A stretch of 48,835 bases of DNA from Opitutus sp. (GTDB lineage: Bacteria > Verrucomicrobiota > Verrucomicrobiia > Opitutales > Opitutaceae): NCBI GenBank assembly GCA_009695305.1, contig SIBG01000024.1:1-48835 (forward strand), given 5' to 3'. A program made the translations under genes and the position numbers. Under the pieces are notes generated by a model. The model was not told the DNA's origin and did not search any database. It worked only from the letters and a program-made list of their open reading frames with translations. Below are positions 16,605-25,198 of the stretch, one piece after another; position 1 is the first letter of the stretch; each line of letters starts with the position of its first letter.

Positions 16605-17744
16605 ATGATCCCGCTCGCCCGGCTCAAAAAACTCGCGCAGCAGCACGGCACACCGCTGTTCGTCGTCGACCACGACGCGCTGCGGAAAAACTACCGCGAG
16701 TTCCGGCGCTACCTGCCGCGCGCGCAGGTTTACTTTGCGGTCAAGGCCAACTCCGATCCCGCCATCGTTCGCACGCTTTACCGGGAGGGTTCGAGCTTCG
16801 ATGTCGCCTCGATGCCGGAGTTCATGGTCGTCCACGAGAACATCAAAAAGCTGCCAGCGAAGCAGCGGCAGGACTGGATCTGGGACAAGATCATCTACGC
16901 CAATCCCACGAAGCCCACCGAGACGCTCGAGGAGCTGAACCAATACAAGCCGCTCGTCACTTTCGATAATTTCGAGGAGATCCATAAAATCAAAAAGCAC
17001 GCGCCGAATGCCGGTCTCGTGCTGCGTCTCAAGGTGCCGAACACCGGCGCGATGGTGGAACTCTCCTCGAAATTTGGCGCCGCGCCGGGTGAAGCGGTGG
17101 ACTTGATCCTCGAGGCCGACCGCGTTGGGCTCACCGTCGAGGGCATCAGCTTTCACGTCGGCAGCCAGACGACGAACTTCGACAACTACGTGCAGGCGCT
17201 GCATCTCACCGCCAACGTGTTCCGCGAGGCGAAGGATCGCGGCTACACGAAGATGAACCTCGTCGACATCGGCGGCGGTTTCCCTGCGCCCTACGATTCA
17301 TCGGTGAAACCGTTTCGCGAACTCGCGAAAGTCATCAAATCCGAGCTCGACCGTCTTTTCCCGAAGGACATTCAGATTCTCGCCGAGCCCGGCCGCTTCC
17401 TCGTGGCGACCGCCGGCATCGCGGTGTCGAAAGTCGTCGGCAAGGCCGTGCGCGATGGCAAGCCGAGTTACTACATCAATGACGGAGTCTATCACACCTA
17501 CTCCGGCGTGATCTTCGACCACTGCAAATACCCGATCAAATCCTTCAAGCGAGGTGCGACGCAGCTCAGCGCGGTCTTCGGTCCGACGTGCGACGCGCTC
17601 GACGTCGTCTCGATGGCGGAGAACCTGCCGTCGCTCGAACGCGGCGACTTGGTCTACAGTGTGAACATCGGCGCCTACAGCCACGCGAGCGCGACCTACT
17701 TCAACGGCTTTCCGCCGGCGACGGTCGTGCACGAGAATCGGTGA
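16605..17744 (+). CDS. Ornithine decarboxylase-like PLP enzyme (alanine racemase fold, type III)
   Basis: A 379-residue fold-type III PLP decarboxylase. The Schiff-base lysine is Lys47 in FAVKANSDP; His184 in HVGSQ stacks on PLP; GGG at 223-225 and EPGR at 261-264 bind its phosphate; Cys329-Asp330 in GPTCDALD and Tyr358 in GAYSHASATYFNGF complete the active site from the partner subunit. GPTCDxLD and GAYxxAxxxxFNGF closely resemble eukaryotic-type ornithine decarboxylases, so putrescine production is the favoured reaction; lysine or diaminopimelate decarboxylation is less likely. It follows homospermidine synthase, which consumes putrescine, and lies between argC and the other arg genes, which make ornithine. 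The C-terminus faces a convergent gene 12 nt away. Confidence 0.9.
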   Translation: MIPLARLKKLAQQHGTPLFVVDHDALRKNYREFRRYLPRAQVYFAVKANSDPAIVRTLYREGSSFDVASMPEFMVVHENIKKLPAKQRQDWIWDKIIYANPTKPTETLEELNQYKPLVTFDNFEEIHKIKKHAPNAGLVLRLKVPNTGAMVELSSKFGAAPGEAVDLILEADRVGLTVEGISFHVGSQTTNFDNYVQALHLTANVFREAKDRGYTKMNLVDIGGGFPAPYDSSVKPFRELAKVIKSELDRLFPKDIQILAEPGRFLVATAGIAVSKVVGKAVRDGKPSYYINDGVYHTYSGVIFDHCKYPIKSFKRGATQLSAVFGPTCDALDVVSMAENLPSLERGDLVYSVNIGAYSHASATYFNGFPPATVVHENR

Positions 17745-17756
17745 AGGGCCTGCAAC

Positions 17757-18584
17757 TCAAGCGCCGGGATCAATTCCGAACAGTGGTCGTAAGAGATTAC
17801 ACGTGTTCACGTAAACCTCCTCCATCTTGTCGTCGCGCGTCACGATGCCGTCGTAGAACGTGGCATATGCCACATATGATGCGTCGGTAATGTCATTCTG
17901 CAGTCGTTTGAGGTCGACGGTTTTGAGGCCCCCTTTCTTTCCCCAGTGAAATGCCACAACGGCATTCGCCAATGCGAAGCGCAGCGGCAAAGAATACACG
18001 GCATCACGTGAGTCGGGCAGAACGTCGAATCCGCCAAATTCGGTCATGGGCTGTTGCGTCATCGCGGTTACGACTTTGCTCATTGTGCGCATCATTTCGG
18101 GAGTGAGTTTGTGTTGCGCGCGAAAAATCTTCAGATCCTTGGCCGACAGTTTTGCGAGTAGGTAGTCGATGTCACTGCGGGCGTAGTTCACGCTCGGCAT
18201 GAGGCGATCGATCTGTTGGCGGGCGACTGCTGCCATTTCAGTTACTTCGCGATCAACGCCAGCGGCGTTGGTGAAAAGCCGATGGAGAAACGCGCGAAAC
18301 CTATTGGTCTCCAGGTCGTCCACGAAGCGCTCGTGCAATCCACCTCGGCGCGGATCGAGTCGGCAAATTTGCGCCGAGTTTCATAATAGCTGAATCTGCG
18401 CGGGATAATCTTTGATGCACCGAAAGGTATTCCGCAGTCCGGTCGCGTTAGCGCCATTCTTTGCCTCAGTAAGTGCAAAATCAGTGAGGACGACAAGATT
18501 GGCGGGAGACTGCTTGAGGTGCTCCTCAACGATTTTCGCGTGAGGCGGTCGAGAGAGCGCACCTGGATCGACCACGATTTTCAC
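17757..18584 (-). pseudogene. PIN-like domain protein interrupted by an in-frame TGA
   Basis: Two open stretches (18584-18381 and 18380-17757) are in the same frame and separated only by one TGA at 18381-18383, giving 275 codon positions in total. The first half begins MKIVVDPGAL with a PIN-like acidic start; the second half ends with YVAYATFYDGIVTRDDKM, like the last conserved acidic segment of PIN-type nuclease domains. The downstream half could start from the TTG at 18338 (LHERFVDDLETNRF). Base composition is more AT-rich than the neighbours, suggesting transfer. The protein family is not one I can name. A single nonsense change in a gene kept open elsewhere suggests recent inactivation, a sequence error, or less likely readthrough. 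Confidence 0.6.
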
Positions 18585-18648
18585 GACGGAAAGATATCAG
18601 GCTGATTCCGGGGCGTTCAGAAACCGGTGGCGCGTCGCTCCACTTGGT

Positions 18649-19965
18649 TCAACTCCGATAATCCGCGTTTTCGCTCACGTATTCGTGCGTGAGGTCGCCG
18701 CCGAACACGGTGGCCGAGGCCGCGCCGTTGCCGACCTCGATCTCCAGCTCCACGCACCGCTCGTGCGGTGGATAGTCAATCGGCGCCGTGAACACGCCGT
18801 CCTTGGGCGGCGCGCTCGCGTAGAGTTCGGCGGCGCGCAAGTGCGCCACGAGCGCCGCTTCCTTCGCGGGGTCGAGCTGAAACACGCCGTTCGCAAAAAT
18901 TTCCACGCCACCCATCCGCGCGCGCAGCTTCGACAGATCCGTGCCCGGCGCGGAGGCGCCCACATGTTTGCCGATGGCCTGCACGAGCCGGCCCACGTTC
19001 GGATCGTTGCCGGCGACGGCGCACTTGAAGAGCGGGGCGTTCACGATGGCCTTCCCGATGGCCCGGGCGAGGCCGGGACTCGCGGCATTTTTTACCGTCA
19101 CACGAATCACGTGCCGCACGCCTTCGCCGTTGCGGACCACATCCTCCGCAAGATCACGGCACACGGTGTGCAGGGCACGCTCGAACGCGCCGAGGTCCGG
19201 GCACGGCACGCGGCCCGACGCCACGACCAGGACCGTGTCGGAGGTGCTGGTGTCGCTATCCACGCTAATGGAATTGAAACTCGCATCAATCGCCCGCGCG
19301 AGCATCGCGCGCAGCTCGGCGCGCGGCACGGCGAGATCGGTCAGGAGGTAGACGAGCATCGTCGCGAGGTTGGGTTCGAGCATCCCGGCGCCCTTGGCGA
19401 TGCCGACGATGGCGCCCGCGCCCACCACGGAGCGCCGCACCTTCGGATAAAGATCCGTGGTCACAATGCCCACCGCCGCGGGCATCACCGAGCCGGTCGC
19501 GAGCGCGGCCACCGCCTGCGGCAACGCCGCCGTCATCGCCTCCACCGGCAGGCCCCAGCCGATCACACCGGTCGAGCTGGGGAAAACTTGCTTCGCCGAC
19601 AGACCGAGCAGCCGCGCCGTCTCGGCGCAGACGCGCTCCGACGCCTCGACGCCGCCGGGGGCGCAGACGTTGGAAATCTTGTTGTTCACGATGATCGCTC
19701 CGAGCGTCGGATCCTTGAGGCGCTGGCGTCCGACGATCACGGGCGCGCCGGGAAACGCATTTTTCGTGAACACCGCGGCAAAATCCGCCGTGGGGTTTTC
19801 CAGCGCGATGAGCGTCAGCGTCATTTGCGCGGGTTTCGGCGCCTCGCGCGGAGTGAAGGCGAAGCGGGTCGTGCCGACCCGGAATCCCGCTGGCAGCGCG
19901 GCCTGGGAGTCGAGCCACGCGCGATGCGCGTCGCGGGAGGCGAAAATGAGATGGGTGCTGGGCAC
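18649..19965 (-). CDS. argJ: Bifunctional glutamate N-acetyltransferase / ornithine acetyltransferase
   Basis: ArgJ recycles the acetyl group from N-acetylornithine to glutamate, closing the cyclic arginine pathway. From the GTG at 19965 the product has 438 residues. It contains STGVIG, the self-cleavage site EPNLATML with the nucleophile Thr202 (which becomes the N-terminus of the beta chain), DSDTSTSDT, and AVAGNDPNVGRL. Both chains of the mature enzyme are covered. An in-frame ATG at 20097 would add 44 residues (RLNRAGWLRRFAHRPGQRAR and so on) that have no family counterpart and overlap repeat-like sequence, so I prefer the shorter form; no clear ribosome-binding site decides it. With argJ present, no separate argA or argE is needed. 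It is divergent from argB. Confidence 0.93.
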   Translation of the reverse strand: MPSTHLIFASRDAHRAWLDSQAALPAGFRVGTTRFAFTPREAPKPAQMTLTLIALENPTADFAAVFTKNAFPGAPVIVGRQRLKDPTLGAIIVNNKISNVCAPGGVEASERVCAETARLLGLSAKQVFPSSTGVIGWGLPVEAMTAALPQAVAALATGSVMPAAVGIVTTDLYPKVRRSVVGAGAIVGIAKGAGMLEPNLATMLVYLLTDLAVPRAELRAMLARAIDASFNSISVDSDTSTSDTVLVVASGRVPCPDLGAFERALHTVCRDLAEDVVRNGEGVRHVIRVTVKNAASPGLARAIGKAIVNAPLFKCAVAGNDPNVGRLVQAIGKHVGASAPGTDLSKLRARMGGVEIFANGVFQLDPAKEAALVAHLRAAELYASAPPKDGVFTAPIDYPPHERCVELEIEVGNGAASATVFGGDLTHEYVSENADYRS

Positions 19966-20037
19966 GTTGGAGAAGTGGCAGGCTGCGGCGCGGAGTGAAG
20001 GAGATTTTTTGGTGGACCACCTGGCCCGCTGGCCCGG

Positions 20038-20070
20038 GCGATGAGCAAAGCGACGAAGCCATCCAGCTCG
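20038..20070. repeat. Degenerate TGTCATTGCGAGGAGCG-type repeat
   Basis: GCGATGAGCAAAGCGACGAA followed by GCCATCCAGCTCG resembles the inner part (AGCGACGAAGCAATCCA) of the repeats at 13785, 16486, 32310 and 46724, in the argJ-argB gap. It is strongly diverged. Confidence 0.35.
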
Positions 20071-20208
20071 ATTCAGCCGGTTTGCCGCGCGCGCCATGCC
20101 ACGCGACGTGACACGAAAATTTTTGTGGAAATGCGCGGTGAGTGTGCCTTATTCGTTTCTTCCACGCCCAATCCTGTGCTGATTTCCACTGATTCCTTCT
20201 TTCTGACC

Positions 20209-20223
20209 GCGGCCGCTGGCCGC
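20209..20223 (+). promoter_or_regulatory. Hairpin in the argB leader
   Basis: GCGGCC and GGCCGC form a 6-bp stem with a GCT loop, ending 15 nt before the argB ATG and just before GGGGTGA, a weak candidate ribosome-binding site. It could influence initiation. The rest of the 273-nt gap from the argJ start holds only the degenerate repeat. Confidence 0.3.
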
Positions 20224-20238
20224 CTGGGGTGACACGCC

Positions 20239-21120
20239 ATGAACGTTGCTGAAATCACCGCGAAGGCGAAGGTTCTGCTCGAGGCGCTGCCTTACATCCA
20301 CGACTTTCGCGGCTCCACGTTTGTGGTGAAGTATGGCGGCAGCTTCATGGACGATCCCGATCCGACGATGCGCAACCGCGTGGCCTGCGACATCGCGTTT
20401 CTCGCCGCCGTGGGCATCAATGTCGTGGTCGTGCACGGTGGCGGCAAGGCGATCACGAAGGCCATGGAAGATTCCGGCCTGAAAGCGAATTTCATCAGTG
20501 GCCTCCGGGTCACCGACGAGGCGACGATCGCCATCGTCAAGAAGACACTCGACGAAATCGTGAACCAGGACGTGTGCGCCGCGATTCTCAGCGCGCGGGG
20601 TAAACCCAAGGGCATGCCGGGCGACAGCGTCCTCGTCTGCGAAAAGCTCACGACCGACGACAATGGCAAGACGATCGATCTCGGTTACGTGGGCGAAGTC
20701 ACCGAAGTGAAGGTAAAACTCATCAAGAAGGAGATCGCCGAGGGATTCATCCCCGTCATTTCGCCGGTCGCCGAGGGCCACGACGGCAAGCCCTATAACG
20801 TTAATGCCGACCTCGTCGCCGGCCGCGTCGCCAGTGCGCTGCGGGCGCGGCGGCTCGTTTACATGAGTGACGTGCCTGGCCTGCTCGCAAGCCCGCCCGA
20901 TCCGGAGTCGCTCATTTCCACGCTGAAGATCAGCCAGGTCGACGAGCTGAAAAAAAGAGGGGTGATCGACAAGGGCATGCGTCCGAAAGTGGCCAGCGCC
21001 GTGCGCGCGCTCGAGGAGGGGGTGCAACGCGTCCACGTCATCGACGGCCGGCTCGCGCACTCGTTGCTGCTCGAAATCTTCACCGATCAGGGCATCGGCA
21101 CGGAAATTGTGCAGGGTTGA
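20239..21120 (+). CDS. argB: Acetylglutamate kinase
   Basis: A 293-residue amino-acid kinase that phosphorylates N-acetylglutamate, usually the feedback-controlled step in organisms with the cyclic pathway. The N-terminal VVKYGGS holds the catalytic Lys31; [12 protein letters not shown] binds phosphate; [25 protein letters not shown] and [11 protein letters not shown] are further family signatures. The N-terminal helix ([20 protein letters not shown]) is the kind present in arginine-inhibited hexameric enzymes, which suggests feedback inhibition by arginine. argD follows 103 nt downstream after a purine-rich leader. Confidence 0.96.
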   Translation: MNVAEITAKAKVLLEALPYIHDFRGSTFVVKYGGSFMDDPDPTMRNRVACDIAFLAAVGINVVVVHGGGKAITKAMEDSGLKANFISGLRVTDEATIAIVKKTLDEIVNQDVCAAILSARGKPKGMPGDSVLVCEKLTTDDNGKTIDLGYVGEVTEVKVKLIKKEIAEGFIPVISPVAEGHDGKPYNVNADLVAGRVASALRARRLVYMSDVPGLLASPPDPESLISTLKISQVDELKKRGVIDKGMRPKVASAVRALEEGVQRVHVIDGRLAHSLLLEIFTDQGIGTEIVQG

Positions 21121-21223
21121 TTCCGTGGCTGCTGCCATCTTGCTCTGGCCGCTTTATCTTTCGCTTTCGTTCGGCCGGAACAAGAAAGATTAAGAGAAAG
21201 AGGAAAGAGAAAGACTATCAATC

Positions 21224-22441
21224 ATGACCAGCCCCTCCATCGTCCGCACCAGCACCGCCGAGCTCTACGACGCGCATGTGATGAAGAATTACGCGCGCGC
21301 CGCCCTGACGCTCGTGCGCGGCCGCGGCACGCAGGTCTGGGACGACGCGGGCAACCGCTATCTCGATTTCACTTCGGGGATCGCAGTGAATGCGCTCGGC
21401 CACTGCCATCCGCACTGGGTCGCGACCGTGCAGCGGCAGGCGGGCGAGCTCATTCACGTCAGCAATCTTTTCCGCAACCCGAACCAGGGTGAACTGGCGC
21501 GCCGGCTCGTGGGCTACGCCGGGCCGGGCCGCGTGTTTTTCTGCAACAGCGGGGCGGAGGCCGACGAGGCGCTCATCAAGCTGGCGCGGCTGCACGGCGT
21601 CGCGAAAAGCGGAGGCGAGGAAAAGTGCTACAAGATCATCTGCGCGAAAAACGCGTTTCACGGCCGCATGTTTGGCGGCATGAGCGCCACGCCGCAGGAA
21701 AAAATCCAAAAAGGCTTCCGGCCGCTCGTGCCTGGCTTCGCGTTTGGTGAGCTGAACAATCTCGAATCGTTCGCTGCGCTGGTGGACGACTCGACCGCCG
21801 CGATTTTCGTCGAGACGATCCAGGGCGAGAGCGGCATCAACCCCTGCACGCCCGAATTTCTGCACGGCCTGCGCGAGCTCTGCACCAAGCGGAACCTGCT
21901 CTTCCTCCTCGACGAAGTGCAGTGCGGGCTCGGTCGCACGGGGCGGTTTTATTCGTTTGAGCATGCGGGCGTGACGCCCGATGCGATCGCGATGGCGAAG
22001 GGCCTCGGCGGCGGCATGCCGATTGGCGCGATCTGGGTCCGCGACCGGCACGCGGAGTTGTTTCAACCGGGCAACCATGGCACAACGTTTGGCGGCACGC
22101 CGCTGGCGTGCGCCGCCGCGCTCGCCGTCCTTGAGGTGATCGAGCGCGATGGCTTGCTCGCGCAGGTGCGCACGCAAAGCGCCCCGTGGATCGCGGCGTT
22201 GCAAAAACTCCTGGTGGATTTTCCGCAGCAGGTGGTCGCGGTGCGGGGCCAAGGCTATCTCATCGGCGTGCAGCTGGCCAGCGACCTCGGGCCGTATCTC
22301 GTGGCCCTGCGCGAGCGCGGCCTGCTGGCCGTCAGCTCGGGCAACAACGTCATCCGTTTTCTCCCGCCGCTCAACGCGAGCGCCGACGAGCTCGCGACGT
22401 CGGTCGAAATCTTCCGCGCGGTGCTGGCGGCCAAGGTCTGA
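21224..22441 (+). CDS. argD: Acetylornithine aminotransferase
   Basis: A 405-residue class III PLP aminotransferase converting N-acetylglutamate semialdehyde to N-acetylornithine. PLP-binding features are the SGAEADEAL phosphate loop (109-117), Asp230 in FLLDEVQCGLGRTG, and the Schiff-base Lys259 in AMAKGLGGGMPIGA; THGTTFGG-like HGTTFGGTPLACAAA follows. Length is standard. Such enzymes often also accept succinyldiaminopimelate (ArgD/DapC), which cannot be excluded. A purine-rich stretch with AGAGGAAAGAG lies upstream and is a plausible ribosome-binding region. argF starts 60 nt downstream. Confidence 0.95.
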   Translation: MTSPSIVRTSTAELYDAHVMKNYARAALTLVRGRGTQVWDDAGNRYLDFTSGIAVNALGHCHPHWVATVQRQAGELIHVSNLFRNPNQGELARRLVGYAGPGRVFFCNSGAEADEALIKLARLHGVAKSGGEEKCYKIICAKNAFHGRMFGGMSATPQEKIQKGFRPLVPGFAFGELNNLESFAALVDDSTAAIFVETIQGESGINPCTPEFLHGLRELCTKRNLLFLLDEVQCGLGRTGRFYSFEHAGVTPDAIAMAKGLGGGMPIGAIWVRDRHAELFQPGNHGTTFGGTPLACAAALAVLEVIERDGLLAQVRTQSAPWIAALQKLLVDFPQQVVAVRGQGYLIGVQLASDLGPYLVALRERGLLAVSSGNNVIRFLPPLNASADELATSVEIFRAVLAAKV

Positions 22442-22501
22442 GCGGGATGTGATTTTGCACTCGTGGGCCGCGCTGCCGGGGCTCATACGTTTCCGTTTCC
22501 C

Positions 22502-23443
22502 ATGAAGCATTTCCTCAAGGAGACCGACTTCCAGCCGTCCGAATTGGCCGGGCTATTTAGCCTCGCGCGCGAGTTTAAGACGAAGCGCGGCCGGCATGCC
22601 ACGCCCCTCGCGGGGCAGACGTGGGCGATGATTTTTTCGAAGTCGTCGACGCGCACGCGGGTGTCGTTTGAAGTCGGCATTCATGAACTCGGCGGCAATC
22701 CGCTGTTTCTAAATCGCAACGACATCCAACTCGGGCGCGGCGAAACCATCGCCGACACCGCGCGGGTGCTGTCGCGCTTCGTGCACGGTCTCGTGGTGCG
22801 GACCGCCGATCACTCGGAAGTCCAGCAACTCGCGGACATCGGCACCATTCCGGTGATCAATGCGCTGACGGATCTGCTGCACCCGTGCCAGATTTTTGCG
22901 GACGCCTTCACGCTGGCCGAGCGTTGGGGCCGGGGCGATGACCTCGTCGGCTCGCTGCGCGGGCGGAAGATCGCGTTTGTCGGCGATCGCGGTTGCAACG
23001 TGGCCAACTCGTGGATTCTCGGAGCGAATCTTCTCGGGATGAAGATTTCCCTCGCCGGACCGCCGGGATTCGACGCCGCACCGGAATTCGACGTGCTCCT
23101 TGCGCGGGAGGGATTTGCGGGCGGCTACGAGTTTACCACGGACGCGGTCCAGGCCGTGCGCGACGCGGATGTCGTTTATACCGACGTCTGGGTCAGCATG
23201 GGTAAGGAAGAAGAAACGGCGGAGCGCATCCGCGTCATGTCGCCGTTTGCCGTGACGCCGGAGTTATTCGCCGCGGCGAAACCGGATGCGTTCTTCATGC
23301 ATTGTCTGCCGGCGCACGCGGGGCAGGAAGTCACGCAGGAGGTGTTGGACAATCCGCGTTCGATCATCTTCGACCAGGCGGAGAACCGCCTGCACATGCA
23401 GAAGGCGATCCTCGCGACCCTGGCGCAGCAGGATCGGAAGTGA
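22502..23443 (+). CDS. argF: Ornithine carbamoyltransferase
   Basis: A 313-residue transcarbamylase producing citrulline from ornithine and carbamoyl phosphate. The carbamoyl-phosphate site SSTRTR (48-53) and HPCQ (127-130), the ornithine loop DVWVSMG (228-234), and the catalytic HCLPAH (267-272) are all intact. HCLP and the SMG loop support ornithine rather than N-acetyl- or N-succinylornithine as substrate. The ATG at 22502 is preferred over an in-frame start 13 codons earlier because family similarity starts at MKHFLK. A GxxExxY element has been inserted between this gene and argG. Carbamoyl phosphate would come from CarAB; carB is in this window, carA is not. Confidence 0.96.
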   Translation: MKHFLKETDFQPSELAGLFSLAREFKTKRGRHATPLAGQTWAMIFSKSSTRTRVSFEVGIHELGGNPLFLNRNDIQLGRGETIADTARVLSRFVHGLVVRTADHSEVQQLADIGTIPVINALTDLLHPCQIFADAFTLAERWGRGDDLVGSLRGRKIAFVGDRGCNVANSWILGANLLGMKISLAGPPGFDAAPEFDVLLAREGFAGGYEFTTDAVQAVRDADVVYTDVWVSMGKEEETAERIRVMSPFAVTPELFAAAKPDAFFMHCLPAHAGQEVTQEVLDNPRSIIFDQAENRLHMQKAILATLAQQDRK

Positions 23444-23447
23444 ATTG

Positions 23448-23478
23448 AACCGCGAATGGACGCCAATGGACGCGAATG
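23448..23478 (+). repeat. Left 31-nt inverted repeat of the GxxExxY element
   Basis: Starts AACCGCGAATGGACGC and ends ACGCGAATG. It begins 5 nt after the argF stop codon and is complementary to 23847-23877 with three mismatches (positions 17, 21, 22). Confidence 0.85.
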
Positions 23479-23858
23479 GGCTGATGCTAAAAGATGAGGT
23501 TTACCGGATCGTGGGCGCGGCGTTTGCAGTGCTTAAGGAGCTGGGGCATGGTCTGCACGAAAAGCCCTATGAAAACGCGCTGGTTGTTGAGTTTGGGTTG
23601 CTGGGGAGACCGTGCGAGCAGCAGCGACGTTTCCCGGTGATCTACAAGACCGTCCAGGTGTCGGAATACGTGCCGGATCTCATTGCGTTTGGCACCGTGA
23701 TTGTGGACGCAAAAGTCATCGACGGCATCACCGATCACGAGCGGGGCCAGATGCTGAACTACCTGAGAATTTCCCGTCTGCACGTCGGGCTGATTCTGAA
23801 CTTCAAACGCGCGAAACTCGAATGGGAACGCGTGGTCCTTTCCGATCATTCGCGTTAA
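23466..23858 (+). CDS. GxxExxY protein (PD-(D/E)xK nuclease-like)
   Basis: A 130-residue protein with the family-defining GLHEKPY (Gly29, Glu32, Tyr35). [18 protein letters not shown] (Pro70-Asp71 and Asp81-Ala82-Lys83) reads as a PD-x(9)-DxK active-site pattern of PD-(D/E)xK nucleases, consistent with the nuclease-like fold assigned to this family. A biological role has not been established for GxxExxY proteins. ATG at 23466 lies inside the left inverted repeat; a second ATG at 23484 would give 124 residues and begins right at the conserved MLKDEV. The stop TAA lies inside the right repeat. Its composition is less GC-rich than argF and argG. It interrupts an otherwise ordinary arg gene order. 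Confidence 0.85.
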   Translation: MDANGLMLKDEVYRIVGAAFAVLKELGHGLHEKPYENALVVEFGLLGRPCEQQRRFPVIYKTVQVSEYVPDLIAFGTVIVDAKVIDGITDHERGQMLNYLRISRLHVGLILNFKRAKLEWERVVLSDHSR

Positions 23859-23877
23859 TTTGCGTCCATTCGCGGTT
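23847..23877 (-). repeat. Right 31-nt inverted repeat of the GxxExxY element
   Basis: Begins CATTCGCGT and ends GCGTCCATTCGCGGTT, the complement of the left repeat at 28 of 31 positions. It contains the stop codon of the GxxExxY gene and ends 22 nt before the argG ATG. Confidence 0.85.
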
Positions 23878-23899
23878 AAAATTCAGCTTACCTTCACCC

Positions 23900-25126
23900 A
23901 TGAAAATCGTCCTCGCATATTCAGGCGGACTCGACACGTCCGTCATCGTCAAGTGGCTCCGGGAAACCTACGACGCTGAAATCGTCACGTTTGCCGCCGA
24001 CATCGGCCAGGAGGAGGAGCTAAAGGGCTTGCCGCAAAAAGCGCGCCGGACGGGCGCGTCGAAGCACTACACGCTCGACCTCGTCGAGGAATTTGCGCGC
24101 GACTTCATCTTCCCGATGATTCGCGCCAACGCCGTTTACGAGGGGCAGTATTATCTCGGCACCTCGATCGCCCGCCCTCTGATCGCGAAGGCGCAGATCG
24201 ACATCGCGCGGAAGGAGAAGGCCGACACGGTCGCGCATGGCGCCACCGGCAAGGGCAACGACCAGTGCCGGTTTGAGCTGACCTACATGGCGCTGGCGCC
24301 GCGGCTCGCGATTATCGCGCCGTGGAAACTCGACAACTTCCGCGAGGAATTCCCGGGCCGCGCTGAAATGATCGCCTATTGCGCGAAGCACAAAATTCCC
24401 GTCGAGGCCTCACTCAAAAAGCCCTACTCGATGGATCGAAACCTCCTCCACATCTCCTACGAGGCTGGAATTCTCGAGGATCCGTGGTTCGATCCGACCA
24501 CGAAGGCCAACAAGGGGATGTTCAAACTCTCCGTCTCACCCGAGGACGCGCCGAACCGCGCGGAATACGTCGAACTCGATTTCGTGAAGGGCAACTGCGT
24601 CGCCGTGAACGGCCGAAAGCTTTCGCCCGCGGGCGTGTTGAAGGTGCTGAACAAACTCGGCGGCAAGCACGGCATCGGGCGCGTCGATCTCGTCGAGAAT
24701 CGGTTCGTCGGCATGAAGTCGCGCGGCGTCTACGAGACGCCGGGCGGCACCATCCTCATGCAGGCGCACCGGCAGGTGGAGTCGCTGACGATGGATCGGG
24801 AGGTCATGCACCTGCGCGACTCGCTCATCCCGAAATACGCTGAGCTCGTCTACTACGGATTCTGGTTCGCGCCCGAACGTGAGGCCTTGCAGGCGCTCGT
24901 GGACGAGAGCCAGAAATACGTCACCGGCACCGTTCGCCTCAAGCTCTACAAGGGCAACATCATCACCTGCGGTCGCAAATCGAAATATTCGCTCTACGAT
25001 CTGAAGATCGCTTCGATGGAAGGAGTGAAGAGCTGGTATAATCAGAGCGACTCCACCGGTTTCATCCGGCTGAACGGCCTGCGGCTCCGCGCGCGCAGTC
25101 TCGCGCAGGGTGGCCCGAAAATTTGA
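23900..25126 (+). CDS. argG: Argininosuccinate synthase
   Basis: A 408-residue ATP-dependent enzyme that joins citrulline and aspartate. The PP-loop [10 protein letters not shown] is at residues 6-15; [50 protein letters not shown] and the C-terminal [15 protein letters not shown] are all family blocks. The ATG at 23900 is fixed by the PP-loop distance. The gene would normally follow argF directly but is separated from it by the GxxExxY element, whose right repeat ends 22 nt upstream and may carry or disrupt its translation signals. argH is not in this window. Confidence 0.97.
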   Translation: MKIVLAYSGGLDTSVIVKWLRETYDAEIVTFAADIGQEEELKGLPQKARRTGASKHYTLDLVEEFARDFIFPMIRANAVYEGQYYLGTSIARPLIAKAQIDIARKEKADTVAHGATGKGNDQCRFELTYMALAPRLAIIAPWKLDNFREEFPGRAEMIAYCAKHKIPVEASLKKPYSMDRNLLHISYEAGILEDPWFDPTTKANKGMFKLSVSPEDAPNRAEYVELDFVKGNCVAVNGRKLSPAGVLKVLNKLGGKHGIGRVDLVENRFVGMKSRGVYETPGGTILMQAHRQVESLTMDREVMHLRDSLIPKYAELVYYGFWFAPEREALQALVDESQKYVTGTVRLKLYKGNIITCGRKSKYSLYDLKIASMEGVKSWYNQSDSTGFIRLNGLRLRARSLAQGGPKI

Positions 25127-25198
25127 GTCTGCCGCCGTCGGTCTGCCATTCGTCGCAATCGGCTCGCCGTCGTGGGCGGGCCGGTTTCGTTTTCTGGG

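Larger units (their letters stand above)
23448..23877. mobile_element. Inverted-repeat-bounded element carrying a GxxExxY gene
   Basis: A 430-bp unit bounded by 31-nt inverted repeats (23448-23478 and 23847-23877) that match at 28 of 31 positions, with 16 uninterrupted identical positions at the outer ends (AACCGCGAATGGACGC). The only gene inside has its likely ATG within the left repeat and its TAA within the right one. It sits between argF and argG with only 22 nt to the argG start. No transposase is present. It could be a MITE-like element or a gene mobilised in trans. Confidence 0.6.

Noticed and set aside
18381..18383. Selenocysteine decoding of the in-frame TGA in the PIN-like gene
   Set aside because: No stem-loop of SECIS type was evident just after the TGA, the protein family is not a redox family, and no selenocysteine machinery is in the window.
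21148..21215. Imperfect hairpin (CTTTATCTTTC / GAAAGATTAAG) and purine-rich run before argD as an attenuator
   Set aside because: Pairing is A/T-rich with one mismatch and a long loop, and there is no leader peptide or terminator-like stem, so it is better read as a purine-rich ribosome-binding region.
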